DNA of 64,000 nt, from assembly GCA_022448955.1 (NCBI GenBank), contig JAKVCU010000003.1, positions 1-64,000 of the forward strand, written 5' to 3'. The translations under genes and the position numbers were made by a program. The notes beneath the pieces are model-generated. The model did no database searches, was not told where the DNA came from, and worked only from the letters and a program-made list of their open reading frames with translations. How positions within the stretch are numbered: the first letter of the stretch is position 1; each line of letters begins with the position of its first letter. Positions 55,749-64,000 of the stretch are shown one piece after another. The DNA is from Saprospiraceae bacterium. GTDB lineage: Bacteria > Bacteroidota > Bacteroidia > Chitinophagales > Saprospiraceae.

Positions 55749-56783
55749 CTATAAGTGTTCGTTTTGGGTACGGATGATTTCTCCCATAATGCTTAGGGCA
55801 ATCTCCTTTGGTCGTTTAGCATTAATATCCACACCTATCGGGCCATGAATTTTGTGAATTTGCTCTTCAGAGAATCCTGCCTCAGTTAGTCGTTTTACGC
55901 GTTTGGCATGGGTTCTCCTACTGCCTAATGCTCCGATATATCCCACATCAGATTTGAGCAAGATATGTAAGGCTTGATCATCAATCTTGGGGTCATGCGT
56001 AAGCAGTACGGCATAAGCATATGCGTCTAAATCATAATTGTGAAGAACTTCCTCTGGCCACTGAAGGTGTAATTGACTTGGAGGATGTGGAAATTGTGTT
56101 TTATTAGCAAAAATTCCTCTTGGATCGATGACGATGGTTTCAAAGTCGTACATATTTCCTAACGTTACTAAATCAGCAGTAATATGTGCTGCTCCTACAA
56201 TGAGTAACTGTTGTTTTCTTGGAAAAACTTGTAAAAAGAAGTTGCCTTCTTCTAGTTCAATAACTTGACTTTTTCTTTCTTTGTATGCTGTTTGAGCTGC
56301 CTTTTGTACGTCTTCGCTAAGGCTTTGACCTACGACACTTCCATCGGCTTGTAAGACGGTATGTTTGTTAGTATCTGCAGACATATTTCTGATGAGTACA
56401 ATTCCTTTATTATTGCTTAGTGCTAATTGAAGAGCTTCCCATGCCATTACCTCCTTAACATCTTTTGAAAAGGCGGGAAAGGGTTCTACCCAAACGTGAA
56501 TAGCACCTCCACAGCTCAGTCCTACAGCCCAAGCTTCTTCATCGCTTACTCCAAATTTTAGTTTGGCAGGGATACCACTCTCTATAACCTTAAGAGCTTT
56601 TTTCATCACTGCTCCTTCCACACAACCACCGCTAACAGAGCCTAACATATCCATATCTGTACTGACCGCTAATGCAGAACCAATAGGTCGGGGAGAAGAG
56701 CCCCAAGTTCTGATTACAGTAGCAAGGGCAAAGGGCTGATCCTTTTTCACCCAATTATTGATTCCTTGAAAAATATCAAACAT
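55749..56783 (-). CDS. XdhC/CoxI family protein
   Basis: A 344-residue protein of the XdhC family, which binds molybdenum cofactor, helps its sulfuration and inserts it into xanthine dehydrogenase-type enzymes. The N-terminal XdhC_CoxI domain has VIRTWGSSPRPIGSA, SGGCVEGAV and LSCGGAIHVWVEPF with the conserved cysteines; the C-terminal Rossmann-like domain has LLIVGAAHITADLV and YIGALGSRRTHAKR. The molybdenum hydroxylase subunits are not in the window. It is divergent from a membrane protein and the MoaD-like gene, and a link to molybdenum cofactor chemistry is possible. Confidence 0.9.
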   Translation of the reverse strand: MFDIFQGINNWVKKDQPFALATVIRTWGSSPRPIGSALAVSTDMDMLGSVSGGCVEGAVMKKALKVIESGIPAKLKFGVSDEEAWAVGLSCGGAIHVWVEPFPAFSKDVKEVMAWEALQLALSNNKGIVLIRNMSADTNKHTVLQADGSVVGQSLSEDVQKAAQTAYKERKSQVIELEEGNFFLQVFPRKQQLLIVGAAHITADLVTLGNMYDFETIVIDPRGIFANKTQFPHPPSQLHLQWPEEVLHNYDLDAYAYAVLLTHDPKIDDQALHILLKSDVGYIGALGSRRTHAKRVKRLTEAGFSEEQIHKIHGPIGVDINAKRPKEIALSIMGEIIRTQNEHL

Positions 56784-56865
56784 TATTTGGTGTTTTACGT
56801 TTATTTTAGAATTTATATTTGATTATATTTATGAAAGTACTTAAAACTTAAAATTTAAGTTAACT

Positions 56866-57354
56866 ATGAAGACCCGTGCCGCTAATGACAGAGGGCCTGA
56901 TTGCTCATGTGCTAACAAAAAGACAATCAAGTATAATAAAAATAAAGGATACCCATTTTTGTTGACAATTGTTATTGCAATTTTACCGAAGTGTCCTTTT
57001 TGTATGCTTGCTTACTCGAGTGCTATTACCATGTGTAGCGGGGCCACTATTTATCAACATGAGGCTGGTGTTTTTTCGTACATTTCTATTATTTTAGCTC
57101 TTGTAGTGGTTGCAAGTATCGTGATGAACAGAAGAGATATTCGAACTTGGGTGGCAACAGGGCTGGCTTTGTACGGTACAGGTTTAGTAGTCTGGAGTGA
57201 GTTGTATACAGGTCAGTTGTCAACTTATATGGTAGGCTCAAGTCTCTTACTCCTTGGAGCTTTGCTAAATGGTAATTTATTGCATTTTATCCAAAAGGGG
57301 TATGATCGAAAGCTACAGCAAAAAGTAAATATTGAAGAAAAAATTAACTCATAA
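56866..57354 (+). CDS. Cysteine-containing four-helix membrane protein
   Basis: A 162-residue protein with a polar, cysteine-bearing N-terminus (CSCANKK) and four membrane helices (about 30-48, 68-86, 95-113 and 118-138). The first helix holds a CPFC motif in LPKCPFCMLAYSSAITMCSG, reminiscent of thiol or metal-handling membrane proteins such as MerC-like ones, but I do not recognise a family. It lies twelve bases upstream of the MoaD-like gene and likely shares its transcript. Confidence 0.7.
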   Translation: MKTRAANDRGPDCSCANKKTIKYNKNKGYPFLLTIVIAILPKCPFCMLAYSSAITMCSGATIYQHEAGVFSYISIILALVVVASIVMNRRDIRTWVATGLALYGTGLVVWSELYTGQLSTYMVGSSLLLLGALLNGNLLHFIQKGYDRKLQQKVNIEEKINS

Positions 57355-57366
57355 TTTTTAGAAAGT

Positions 57367-57639
57367 ATGGCTCAAATTAGGTTTACCTCAGCATTGAAGC
57401 GGTTTTATCCTGATCTAAAGCCTCTAGAATTAGAAGTAAGTTCTATTTCAGAAGTTATCGCTTCGATCGAGGAAATGTATCCTGGCCTAACAGATTATTT
57501 AGTGGACGAACAAGGGGCTTTGCGAAAACATGTGAATATTTATATTGGAGAAAATTTGATCGAAGACCGGACAAACTTAAAAGATATAGTGAATCCTTCT
57601 GATGAAGTGCTTATTTTCCAAGCTTTATCTGGAGGATAG
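57367..57639 (+). CDS. MoaD/ThiS-like ubiquitin-fold sulfur carrier
   Basis: A 90-residue beta-grasp protein. It has the first-strand RFTSALKRF, the central helix SEVIASIEEMYPGL and the C-terminal LSGG, whose Gly-Gly end is adenylated and thiocarboxylated in this family. True MoaD works with MoaE in molybdopterin synthesis; no MoaE lies here. It is followed ten bases later by an Asp-box beta-propeller gene, a pairing I recall from other bacteria. The role is probably in sulfur transfer, not certain to be molybdopterin. Confidence 0.85.
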   Translation: MAQIRFTSALKRFYPDLKPLELEVSSISEVIASIEEMYPGLTDYLVDEQGALRKHVNIYIGENLIEDRTNLKDIVNPSDEVLIFQALSGG

Positions 57640-57649
57640 TTTAAATTCT

Positions 57650-58732
57650 ATGGAGCGTAATAAATTATTGGTAGGTACAGGCAAAGGATTAGTGATTTTT
57701 CAAAAACAATACGGAAATTGGAAGATTGAAAAATCCCTTTTCATTGGGATGCCTGTTTCTTACGTATATATAGATGAACGAACAGATGAATGGTGGGTAT
57801 CTATAACACACCGTCATTGGGGACAAAAATTACATCATTCCAAAGATAGGGGACAAACATGGACGGCTATCCCTATGCCAAGGTATCCTGCTGACGCAAA
57901 ACTCAAATCAGGCAAAGCCGCAACACTCCGTAAAATATGGGCATTTTCTCATGCTGGAAATGACCGACCTGGCGAACTTTATCTAGGAACTGAACCCGGA
58001 GGAATGTTCCATAGCAAAAATAATGGGCAGACTTTTCAGCTAATGGAAGCACTTTGGAATCATCCCACTCGACAAGATCAATGGTTTGGTGCAGGACGAG
58101 ATCATCCCTTCATTCATTCAATTGTTGTCGATCCACGAGATAGTAATCACTTTTATATTGCGATTAGCTGTGCTGGAGTATTTGAAACTACGGATGGTGG
58201 TGTTAATTGGAAACCCAAAAATAAAGGATTAGTAGCCGCATATCTTCCTAATCCGAATGTTGAAGTGGGACATGATCCACATCTTTTGTTAGCCTGTGGT
58301 TCGAACCCTGATATCATGTGGCAGCAAAACCATTGTGGTATTTTTCGTACGACCAATGGTGGCGAGTACTGGGAGAATATAACGGGTAAAGATGACTTTC
58401 CTAATTATGGTTTTGCACTAGCAATAGAAGATGATCAGCCAGATATGGCTTGGGTGATTCCAGCGACCAGCGATGAAATGCGCGTAGCAGTCGATCTATC
58501 GCTATGTGTTTGTCGTACAGAGGATGCTGGTAAAACTTGGACTTCACTCAGAAAAGGACTACCACAAGAAAATTGCTTCGATATTGTATTTCGTCATTCT
58601 TTTGCGAAAGCAAAAGGCACCTTAGCCTTTGGAACGACTACAGGTAATTTATTCCTATCACAAGATTATGGTGACTCTTGGGTAGTTCTAAGTAATTATT
58701 TACCTAGAGTGGAATGTGTTGCATTTGCATAA
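57650..58732 (+). CDS. Asp-box (BNR) beta-propeller protein
   Basis: A 360-residue cytoplasmic protein without signal peptide. At least six Asp boxes of the type S/T-x-D-x-G-x-T/S-W-x are visible: SKDRGQTW, SKNNGQTF, TTDGGVNW, TTNGGEYW, TEDAGKTW and SQDYGDSW, spaced 50-70 residues, giving a six- or seven-bladed propeller. Such proteins are often labelled sialidase, but the sialidase arginine triad is not evident. The ATG at 57650 follows the MoaD stop by ten bases; an upstream in-frame ATG would overlap MoaD. It probably works with the MoaD-like protein. Confidence 0.83.
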   Translation: MERNKLLVGTGKGLVIFQKQYGNWKIEKSLFIGMPVSYVYIDERTDEWWVSITHRHWGQKLHHSKDRGQTWTAIPMPRYPADAKLKSGKAATLRKIWAFSHAGNDRPGELYLGTEPGGMFHSKNNGQTFQLMEALWNHPTRQDQWFGAGRDHPFIHSIVVDPRDSNHFYIAISCAGVFETTDGGVNWKPKNKGLVAAYLPNPNVEVGHDPHLLLACGSNPDIMWQQNHCGIFRTTNGGEYWENITGKDDFPNYGFALAIEDDQPDMAWVIPATSDEMRVAVDLSLCVCRTEDAGKTWTSLRKGLPQENCFDIVFRHSFAKAKGTLAFGTTTGNLFLSQDYGDSWVVLSNYLPRVECVAFA

Positions 58733-59048
58733 AAAAGGCTTGAGCGAACAGTCGCGAATGATTGCAAGCACTCAAATAGCTTTATGACACCTTATTTTAA
58801 ACTCTTAGTGTGATTTAAAGATTTTCAATAGACTGTAATCTATATCCCCTATGATATCAGTAGTTGTTCAGATATAAGCTCTACAGATAGCGTGAAGGCT
58901 GTAGTTTATATAAACTGAAAAATTCATGAATTAATTTGCATAATTCTAATTGATAAATGTAACCTATGGAAAACTTATGCGTAAAAAAACTTATATGCAG
59001 CGATTTTTAATATTTGTGGGTGCATAACTTGAGAGGAAAATATAAAAA
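58733..59048. other. First part of a 1.2-kb intergenic region
   Basis: AT-rich sequence after the propeller gene with no visible terminator, frame or repeat. Confidence 0.4.
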
Positions 59049-59140
59049 AACCAGCTATTTCTAGCTGGTTCACAAAAGAGCTTTGAGAGGCTATCTACAT
59101 ACCAAAACGAGGAGCATCCTTTGATGCCCCTTTTATTTTT
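59049..59140 (+). ncRNA. Possible small RNA or structured 3' region
   Basis: A perfect 9-bp hairpin (59049-59057 with 59062-59070, AACCAGCTA) is followed by a second stem (59111-59118 with 59123-59130, one mismatch, four-base loop) that runs directly into a T-rich tract (59131-59140). The second is terminator-like on the plus strand. The next gene to the left ends more than 300 bases away, so either it has a long 3' end or a short independent RNA lies here. The first hairpin has an A run on its left and could terminate leftward transcripts instead. I see no promoter. Confidence 0.3.
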
Positions 59141-59780
59141 AATAGTTGCTATTGCAACCTTCTTTTTTCTTTAATAAGGAGCTTTCTTCCTTTCGTTATA
59201 ACAAAGATGAGGCAATTTAAACAGTAAAAAAAGTACATCTCATCTTTTACTGGATTATTTTTTTTGAATTTTTTTTGTTTAAAAATATGATATTCAGTAT
59301 TTTATGATTGTTGTTGCCTCGTATATTGGTTCTTCTATTGGTGTTCCAGTCAAAAAATCAAAAAAAAATAAAATTTTTTGACGCATTTTATGCTTGCTAA
59401 AAACATCAATGTAAATTTCGTATCCGATTTTTTATCTCATTAGTACAATTTTTATTTCAGATCTTGCTTGATTTCCATCAATAAAACCTCAGGGAAAGTG
59501 ATCAGAAATGGTGCAGCCTGATCATTTAGATAGGAGTATAGCGGTCTTACAAACAGGTCACTACCTTCTTATCACTGCATTTATTTTCTAATTGAATTTG
59601 TAGAAGATAACCATTCTGCTTGATGTCAGATTAGAGCTAGTTTAGTATTTGTGAATGCTTGCTAAGCCAACGAATGGAAGTATTAACTTAAGAAATGAAG
59701 CTTAGTTTAAAGGCCGAGACAAATATTATTATATTTTGTTTTGCACCGAATAAAAGAGCAAAACAGTAAGTTGCAATAAC
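59141..59780. other. Second part of the intergenic region
   Basis: Starts with a small hairpin GTTGC-TATT-GCAAC (about 59145-59158) followed by a T-rich tract, then long A and T runs (59260-59380). No frame. GCCAACGA near 59668 recalls the start of the decayed fragment at 22904 but the match is too short to claim. Confidence 0.4.
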
Positions 59781-59957
59781 TAAGTAGTAAGCCCGATACC
59801 GTGCCTACCGGCAGGCTGGAATGGGCACCAAAAAATTCAACCAAAGTCTGATAGGTTCAAGTCTATCCAAAAATCGTGCATCACTTTCCTATCGTCACCA
59901 ACCTACTATTTTTATCCTGACTCTTTCACTGTACAAGTAATTTTGTCTAGGCACTTC
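59781..59957 (+). repeat. Dispersed structured repeat, copy C
   Basis: Aligns with copy A from TAAGTAGTAAGCCCG through GTGCCTACCGGCAGGCTGGAAT, a middle stretch with CACTTTCCTATCGTCA, to GTACAAGTAATTTTGTCTAGGCACTT. It is the most diverged copy and the central GTAACT/AGTTAC stem is broken. Its end lies four bases from the stop codon of the leftward CHAT-domain gene. Confidence 0.72.
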
Positions 59958-59961
59958 ATCT

Positions 59962-62463
59962 TTACTTTCCGTATAATTGGATACCAGCCCATTTCATTGG
60001 GTGGGCTGTTTTGTTTTTCGTAAGTAATTGAAGCTTGCTTTTGCGGATAGCAGTATTAATATCTGGAGTTGATCTAATTTGTTGATGTAGTTCTTTCAAA
60101 AATAAGAACTGGTTTTCTTTCACAGAACTTATAATATGATTGGTACTAAAAACCAGCAGTGGGAGTAAAAATTGTTCTTCGGGAGCGGATAGTTCGTTAA
60201 ATATGATCACAGAAAGTTGATTTTCTTTCTGCACAAACTCATTAATAAATATAAGCCACCCTTCTTCCAGCTCATCCGTTACAACTATAGATGCTAACTC
60301 TGGCGCATTTGGATGTGTGAGGCTTGTGCTTTGAATTTGCCAAATAGCAGCCTTCTCTAGGCCTTTAGTTAAAGCTTCAATTTCATTAATGATTTGTACC
60401 TCTGGTAATTGACTAATTGTTTCTACTAATGTACTTGCACTCGTCTGGGCTGGAATAGTCCCATTGTTTTCTCCTAAAATTGACCATTTGGGCGCAGTTT
60501 GATAGCTTGTATCCAATAAATATTCATAGTCTGTTAATAGACTTCTATCAACTAAATTAGGAGCTGAAAGAATCCAATTACCATTATTAGGTGTTGGTTT
60601 TGGAAAGAACAATTGATCAATGGATAACAAGTGAGAGATCTGATAATGTTTAATTAAAAAATCAAGCTTTTTTAAGGCGCTTCGTTTTCTTTTTTTAGAA
60701 GGTTTGATCAGTGCGTCAAAGGGAATGGAGGAGATTTGACTATCTGCTATTATTAATAGATTGGTTTTCTCTTCTAATGTATTCGCCATTGGTGCGATTA
60801 ACTGCTGGTACAGATGTGTTCCATACTCTTCAAAAGCTGAGCGGTTATTATTCTGGATGGCAGCCTTGAATTTTTTAATGCTTGGCGTCAGAAAAATCTT
60901 CCTACTTTTCTTCTCGGCTGTTATTTCTTGAATGGGGGCAATCTTGTTAAGCTCTAGGTCATTTTTTGTAATTGAAAATAGATAGATGAAGTTTTGCCCA
61001 GTGTGGTATACGGCTACTTGATCTGTGGGGGAAAGTGTGGCTTGTATATCTACCAATTTTTTATGGCTTTCGCCAAATATTAATTGTTCGATTTGTATTT
61101 TATCTACTCTATTGACTTGAGCGGACCATGCGACGAATGCCTTTTTTAAATCCTCTGTAGTTCCTGGTTTTGCACGATAACTTAGTACAGCCTCTCTCCA
61201 ATTCATAAAAACATTCCAAGAGGATGCGGATTGATCTTCCCAAATAGCAATCAGTTGAGGAATACTAGATTGTCTTAAAGAGACTGTTTTAGCCATTTGA
61301 GCGAAGTGAAATGCTGTTTCTTCGAAGCTTTTATCCTTTAGTATCATCCCTAACTGCTCTGCTACACGTATGCCTTCGTCAAAAACTGCACGATTAGGTG
61401 TTTTTTCTGGAAACAACCATTGCTCCATTACGACAAAACCTGCGGCTGCACTTAGATGATTTAAAGACGCTTCTAAGCTCTCCACCACATTTTGTGTCGT
61501 ATTAAGGTAAGTATTTATTTGACTTTCAATGAGTAGGCATTTCGCCATCAAGTTATAGTCTAAAATGGTAAAAGCTTCATCCATATCAGTAGCCATTGCA
61601 GGATTCAATCGATCTTTTGCAACTGGAATCCATAATTTTGCTTTGCTATACTCTTGTTTTGTAATATAATGATTAATTAAATCAAGGATTGCTTCTGCAG
61701 AATAGGTATTATTGGGACCATAGAATTTTTGATACAAAACATCAGCTGCTTGAAAGTTTTTGATACGATCCTCACCAGTGGATAACTTTGCTTGTAAATG
61801 AGCAATATGTCCATGAATGGATAGTTCCTGATTTCTTGAAATTCTAAGCGCATTACGCAAAGCAATTTGAGCAAAAGCGGGATGATCCGCATAGTATTCC
61901 GCTTTCGCTAAATAGTAGAAGTTCATGGCTGCTTCAATTGGCTCATCACTACCTTCAACTTCCAAAACTTCAATAGCTTTTTGAAAATAATCAGCCGCTT
62001 GATCATAGGCATCCACAGAAAAAAAGCCCTTAGCGATATTTCGATAAATAGAAGAAAAGAAAATTGGATCTTCACTTGGAAGTTGTTCTGCCCTAAAAAG
62101 TGCATGCATACCCTTTTCAAAAAGACCTTCACTTAGATAGATTTCTCCTGACAAGGCTATATTTTGTACAAAATCGTCGGTTCCTAATTGCTCTCTTATA
62201 GCTCTTGACTTTTCATTAAAATCCATCGCAGCGTTTCCTCTCCCCAGATTCATGAAGTTTTGTGCTTTTAGAAAAAAAGCTTCTGATTTATCATATAGTC
62301 GATTCGGATATTTACGTACATACTCATCCAATATTTGATTGGAAGTACGATATTGTCGATCAGCACTTAGTTGACTCGCTTGCTGTAGAAGATGACTACT
62401 TGTTTGGGTAAAAACGAGGAGAGGGGAGCTGCAAAATAAGAATATGAATAATGTACTGCGCAT
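59962..62463 (-). CDS. Exported TPR protein with degenerate CHAT domain
   Basis: An 833-residue protein. The ATG at 62463 gives a clean signal peptide (MRSTLFIFLF to about 20, FTQ); a TTG twelve codons upstream does not. Residues about 25-450 are helical tetratricopeptide-like repeats. The C-terminal 330 residues resemble a CHAT (caspase-like) protease domain: LLIIADSQISSIPFDALI and the closing MKWAGIQLYG. At the usual HxxTHG and SAC positions I read IWQIQSTSL and NELSAPEEQ, so the catalytic His and Cys seem lost. A periplasmic scaffold role is likelier than proteolysis. Its stop abuts repeat copy C. Confidence 0.78.
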   Translation of the reverse strand: MRSTLFIFLFCSSPLLVFTQTSSHLLQQASQLSADRQYRTSNQILDEYVRKYPNRLYDKSEAFFLKAQNFMNLGRGNAAMDFNEKSRAIREQLGTDDFVQNIALSGEIYLSEGLFEKGMHALFRAEQLPSEDPIFFSSIYRNIAKGFFSVDAYDQAADYFQKAIEVLEVEGSDEPIEAAMNFYYLAKAEYYADHPAFAQIALRNALRISRNQELSIHGHIAHLQAKLSTGEDRIKNFQAADVLYQKFYGPNNTYSAEAILDLINHYITKQEYSKAKLWIPVAKDRLNPAMATDMDEAFTILDYNLMAKCLLIESQINTYLNTTQNVVESLEASLNHLSAAAGFVVMEQWLFPEKTPNRAVFDEGIRVAEQLGMILKDKSFEETAFHFAQMAKTVSLRQSSIPQLIAIWEDQSASSWNVFMNWREAVLSYRAKPGTTEDLKKAFVAWSAQVNRVDKIQIEQLIFGESHKKLVDIQATLSPTDQVAVYHTGQNFIYLFSITKNDLELNKIAPIQEITAEKKSRKIFLTPSIKKFKAAIQNNNRSAFEEYGTHLYQQLIAPMANTLEEKTNLLIIADSQISSIPFDALIKPSKKRKRSALKKLDFLIKHYQISHLLSIDQLFFPKPTPNNGNWILSAPNLVDRSLLTDYEYLLDTSYQTAPKWSILGENNGTIPAQTSASTLVETISQLPEVQIINEIEALTKGLEKAAIWQIQSTSLTHPNAPELASIVVTDELEEGWLIFINEFVQKENQLSVIIFNELSAPEEQFLLPLLVFSTNHIISSVKENQFLFLKELHQQIRSTPDINTAIRKSKLQLLTKNKTAHPMKWAGIQLYGK

Positions 62464-63143
62464 AGAGCAATTTTTTGAATGCTTATTTTTAGAGAACAAT
62501 ATTATGGCATTTTAAGCAAGAAGGCTAAAGAATTTATAAAAACATTAAAAGAAGTCGTTTGGAATCTATTAATTAATACTATTCAAATGTTTGAAAAAAT
62601 CGACTTTAGAGACCAATTTTTCTAACCTAATTTAAGTCTTTTGGAATGATTTAGATTTTTATAAACCATCTATTTTAGTCTTCCTGCAAGTAATGCAAAA
62701 CCTGCAAAGCAATAAAAAGGATGCTTAATAATCTTTAGTCATTACCTAGACAATAATATATTCACTATATTAACTAATTGTAAAACAAATGTTAACATTT
62801 TTGTAAGAGACTCTTTGTCTGATAAACCAAAATGTCAATATCTTACTATCTCTAATCGAAAATGGAGTAGGTCTGGGATTTTAAACTGATAATTAATTAC
62901 TTAGTTTTTTTGATTAGAATTGGGAAAAGAATTTTCTCTCCCTTTTTGAAAAAGTGTAATATTCACATCAATAGAGTGCTAGTCAAAATCCCATTTACCA
63001 TTATTTGTGAGTCCATAATATAAAGTGGGTAATAATAATAAAGTTACAAAGGTTTCTAGATAGATGGCTCAGATACTATTCTTTTAAGAATTAGATTTTC
63101 AGGTAGTATAGATTTTACATACACTTAGATCAATTATATCGTT
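62464..63143. other. 680-base divergent intergenic region
   Basis: AT-rich spacer between the CHAT gene and the DUF4956 gene, which must hold both promoters. It contains a perfect 14-bp palindrome AAATGTTAACATTT (62787-62800), a possible operator. No frame or known repeat found. Confidence 0.45.
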
Positions 63144-63836
63144 ATGGATCTTTCCTCACTTCAATATAACTCTGAAAATCCGACGCTCACATCATGTGTA
63201 TTCACTGTTTTGTGTTCCTTGATATTAGGTATATTGATAGCCTTCACTTACGACAAAACGAGTAGGCAAGTAAACCGCCCTAATCATTTTATACAGGCTA
63301 TGGTTTTGATAACTATTGTTGCTGCAACTATCATCCAAGCCATTGGAGATAGCGTGGCCCGAGGACTAGGAATGCTTGGCGCTTTATCGATTATTCGATT
63401 CCGAACTACCGTTCGCGATGCTAGGAATGTTGTCTTTATGTTTGGTTCAATTGCTGCTGGAATAGCTTGTGGCGTCTTTGGTTTTGTTATCGCAATAGTA
63501 GGGACACTATGCTTTTGTTTAACGGCCTTTCTCCTTTATTTTTCTTCCTTCAGCCCTTCCAAATCTCTCGTAGGGCATTTAAAAATAGAGCTACCTCGTG
63601 ATTATGAGGATTTTCCAGAAATCGAAAAACAGCTAGATTTTTTCTGTGAAAAATACGCTTTAGTAAGCTATAAGGTTTTTACGAGTACTAAGAAGCGGTA
63701 CTTATATTTGTATGAATATCGGGTAAAACTGCATAATAGCCATCAAGGAGGAGAATTAATAGATGCATTGATGAACTTTCAAGATGTGAAAGTTTTAGGC
63801 TTAAATTTTGTGAGTAATGATAAGGATGAAATCTAA
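63144..63836 (+). CDS. DUF4956 membrane protein
   Basis: A 230-residue protein with four to five membrane helices in its first 145 residues and a soluble C-terminal alpha/beta region. The signature DSVARGLGMLGALSIIRFR followed by TTVRDARNVVFMFGSIAAG is that of DUF4956. In other bacteria this family is found with VTC-type polyphosphate polymerase domains and CotH-like kinases, possibly in polyphosphate or envelope processes. The next gene starts 46 bases downstream and is probably in the same operon. Confidence 0.88.
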   Translation: MDLSSLQYNSENPTLTSCVFTVLCSLILGILIAFTYDKTSRQVNRPNHFIQAMVLITIVAATIIQAIGDSVARGLGMLGALSIIRFRTTVRDARNVVFMFGSIAAGIACGVFGFVIAIVGTLCFCLTAFLLYFSSFSPSKSLVGHLKIELPRDYEDFPEIEKQLDFFCEKYALVSYKVFTSTKKRYLYLYEYRVKLHNSHQGGELIDALMNFQDVKVLGLNFVSNDKDEI

Positions 63837-63882
63837 GGCGCATAGGTGATTGGAGAGACTATCTAATTTTAAAAAGAGCTTT

Positions 63883-64000
63883 ATGAAAAAAATTAATTTC
63901 CTCTATATTATTTTAATACCACTCATCTGTGGTTGGCTGTACATGTATCAGAGAATGGGCAGCACTTCCCCCTTTTTTTATGGCTTCGCGGAGAATAAAG
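63883..64000 (+). CDS. Start of a membrane-anchored protein (partial)
   Basis: An ATG at 63883, preceded by AAAAGAG as a weak ribosome-binding site, opens a frame that runs off the right edge after 39 codons. It has a basic start (MKK) and one hydrophobic segment to about residue 21, then SPFFYGFAENK. This layout would fit an HlyD-type membrane-fusion protein, but too little is present to name it. Confidence 0.6.
   Translation, partial: MKKINFLYIILIPLICGWLYMYQRMGSTSPFFYGFAENK

Noticed and set aside
58290-58310. tRNA-like GGTTCGAACCC motif
   Set aside because: It lies inside the Asp-box propeller coding sequence and no cloverleaf surrounds it.
57650-58732. Sialidase activity
   Set aside because: Only Asp boxes are evident; the arginine triad and a signal peptide are missing, so the name would mislead.
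1-64000. CRISPR arrays, prophage or insertion sequences
   Set aside because: I found no regularly spaced repeats, no integrase or transposase, and no phage structural gene.

Overview
The window is chromosomal DNA from a member of the Bacteroidota. The evidence is a PorX regulator and a PorP/SprF-like protein of the type IX secretion system (T9SS), secreted proteins with T9SS C-terminal sorting domains, a GLPGLI protein beside a TonB-type barrel, a bactofilin/AtpZ cluster, and several promoters of the TAnnTTTG type. Base composition is AT-rich throughout. A marine or freshwater Saprospiria-like organism is my best guess, but no rRNA or tRNA gene is present to settle it. I see no prophage, intact insertion sequence or CRISPR array.

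Layout. 1-7251: the end of an unrecognised gene, then a leftward block of serine hydrolase, plant-type nitrilase, flavin reductase, DUF819 membrane protein, YUCCA-like flavin monooxygenase and GMC oxidoreductase. 7780-18937: small membrane proteins, a PIG-L deacetylase, metG, lnt, porX and an HD phosphohydrolase. 19042-27581: an MFS transporter, small enzymes, a DUF6427 membrane protein, purQ, and a DsbD system with a separate DsbD-N protein. 27752-30550: two T9SS cargo proteins, the second broken by two single-base frameshifts. 30927-34510: a very AT-rich cassette of HTH protein, GLPGLI protein and TonB-like outer-membrane protein. 34520-37618: biotin carrier, two small membrane proteins, bactofilin and PorP/SprF. 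37902-46146: a cytoplasmic trypsin-like protease with zinc ribbon, a Vat-type acetyltransferase, map, a GH20 hexosaminidase, a VOC protein, and an AraC regulator divergent from a cysteine hydrolase. 46482-54951: a large FAD/Fe-S oxidoreductase, TetR, rpsT, an outer-membrane protein, sucA and a low-molecular-weight phosphatase. 55749-58732: XdhC divergent from a CPFC membrane protein, MoaD-like protein and Asp-box propeller. 59962-64000: a TPR protein with a degenerate CHAT domain, DUF4956 and the start of a membrane-anchored protein.

The least expected signals lie between genes. A structured repeat of about 180 bp occurs at three loci (21658, 55141, 59781); the middle copy is interrupted by an inverted copy of itself. 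Decayed fragments of the gene that ends at position 103 occur at 22886 and 55047, the second abutting the repeat. Other points of interest are a hairpin that would bury the start codon of the serine hydrolase, three tandem hairpins after rpsT, and a possible small RNA near 59049.

How the genes work together: PorX, PorP/SprF and the two sorting-domain proteins belong to one secretion pathway. The DsbD pair delivers reducing power to the periplasm. Lnt finishes lipoproteins such as the hexosaminidase. metG, map, rpsT, purQ and sucA are core metabolism and translation genes scattered among accessory genes.
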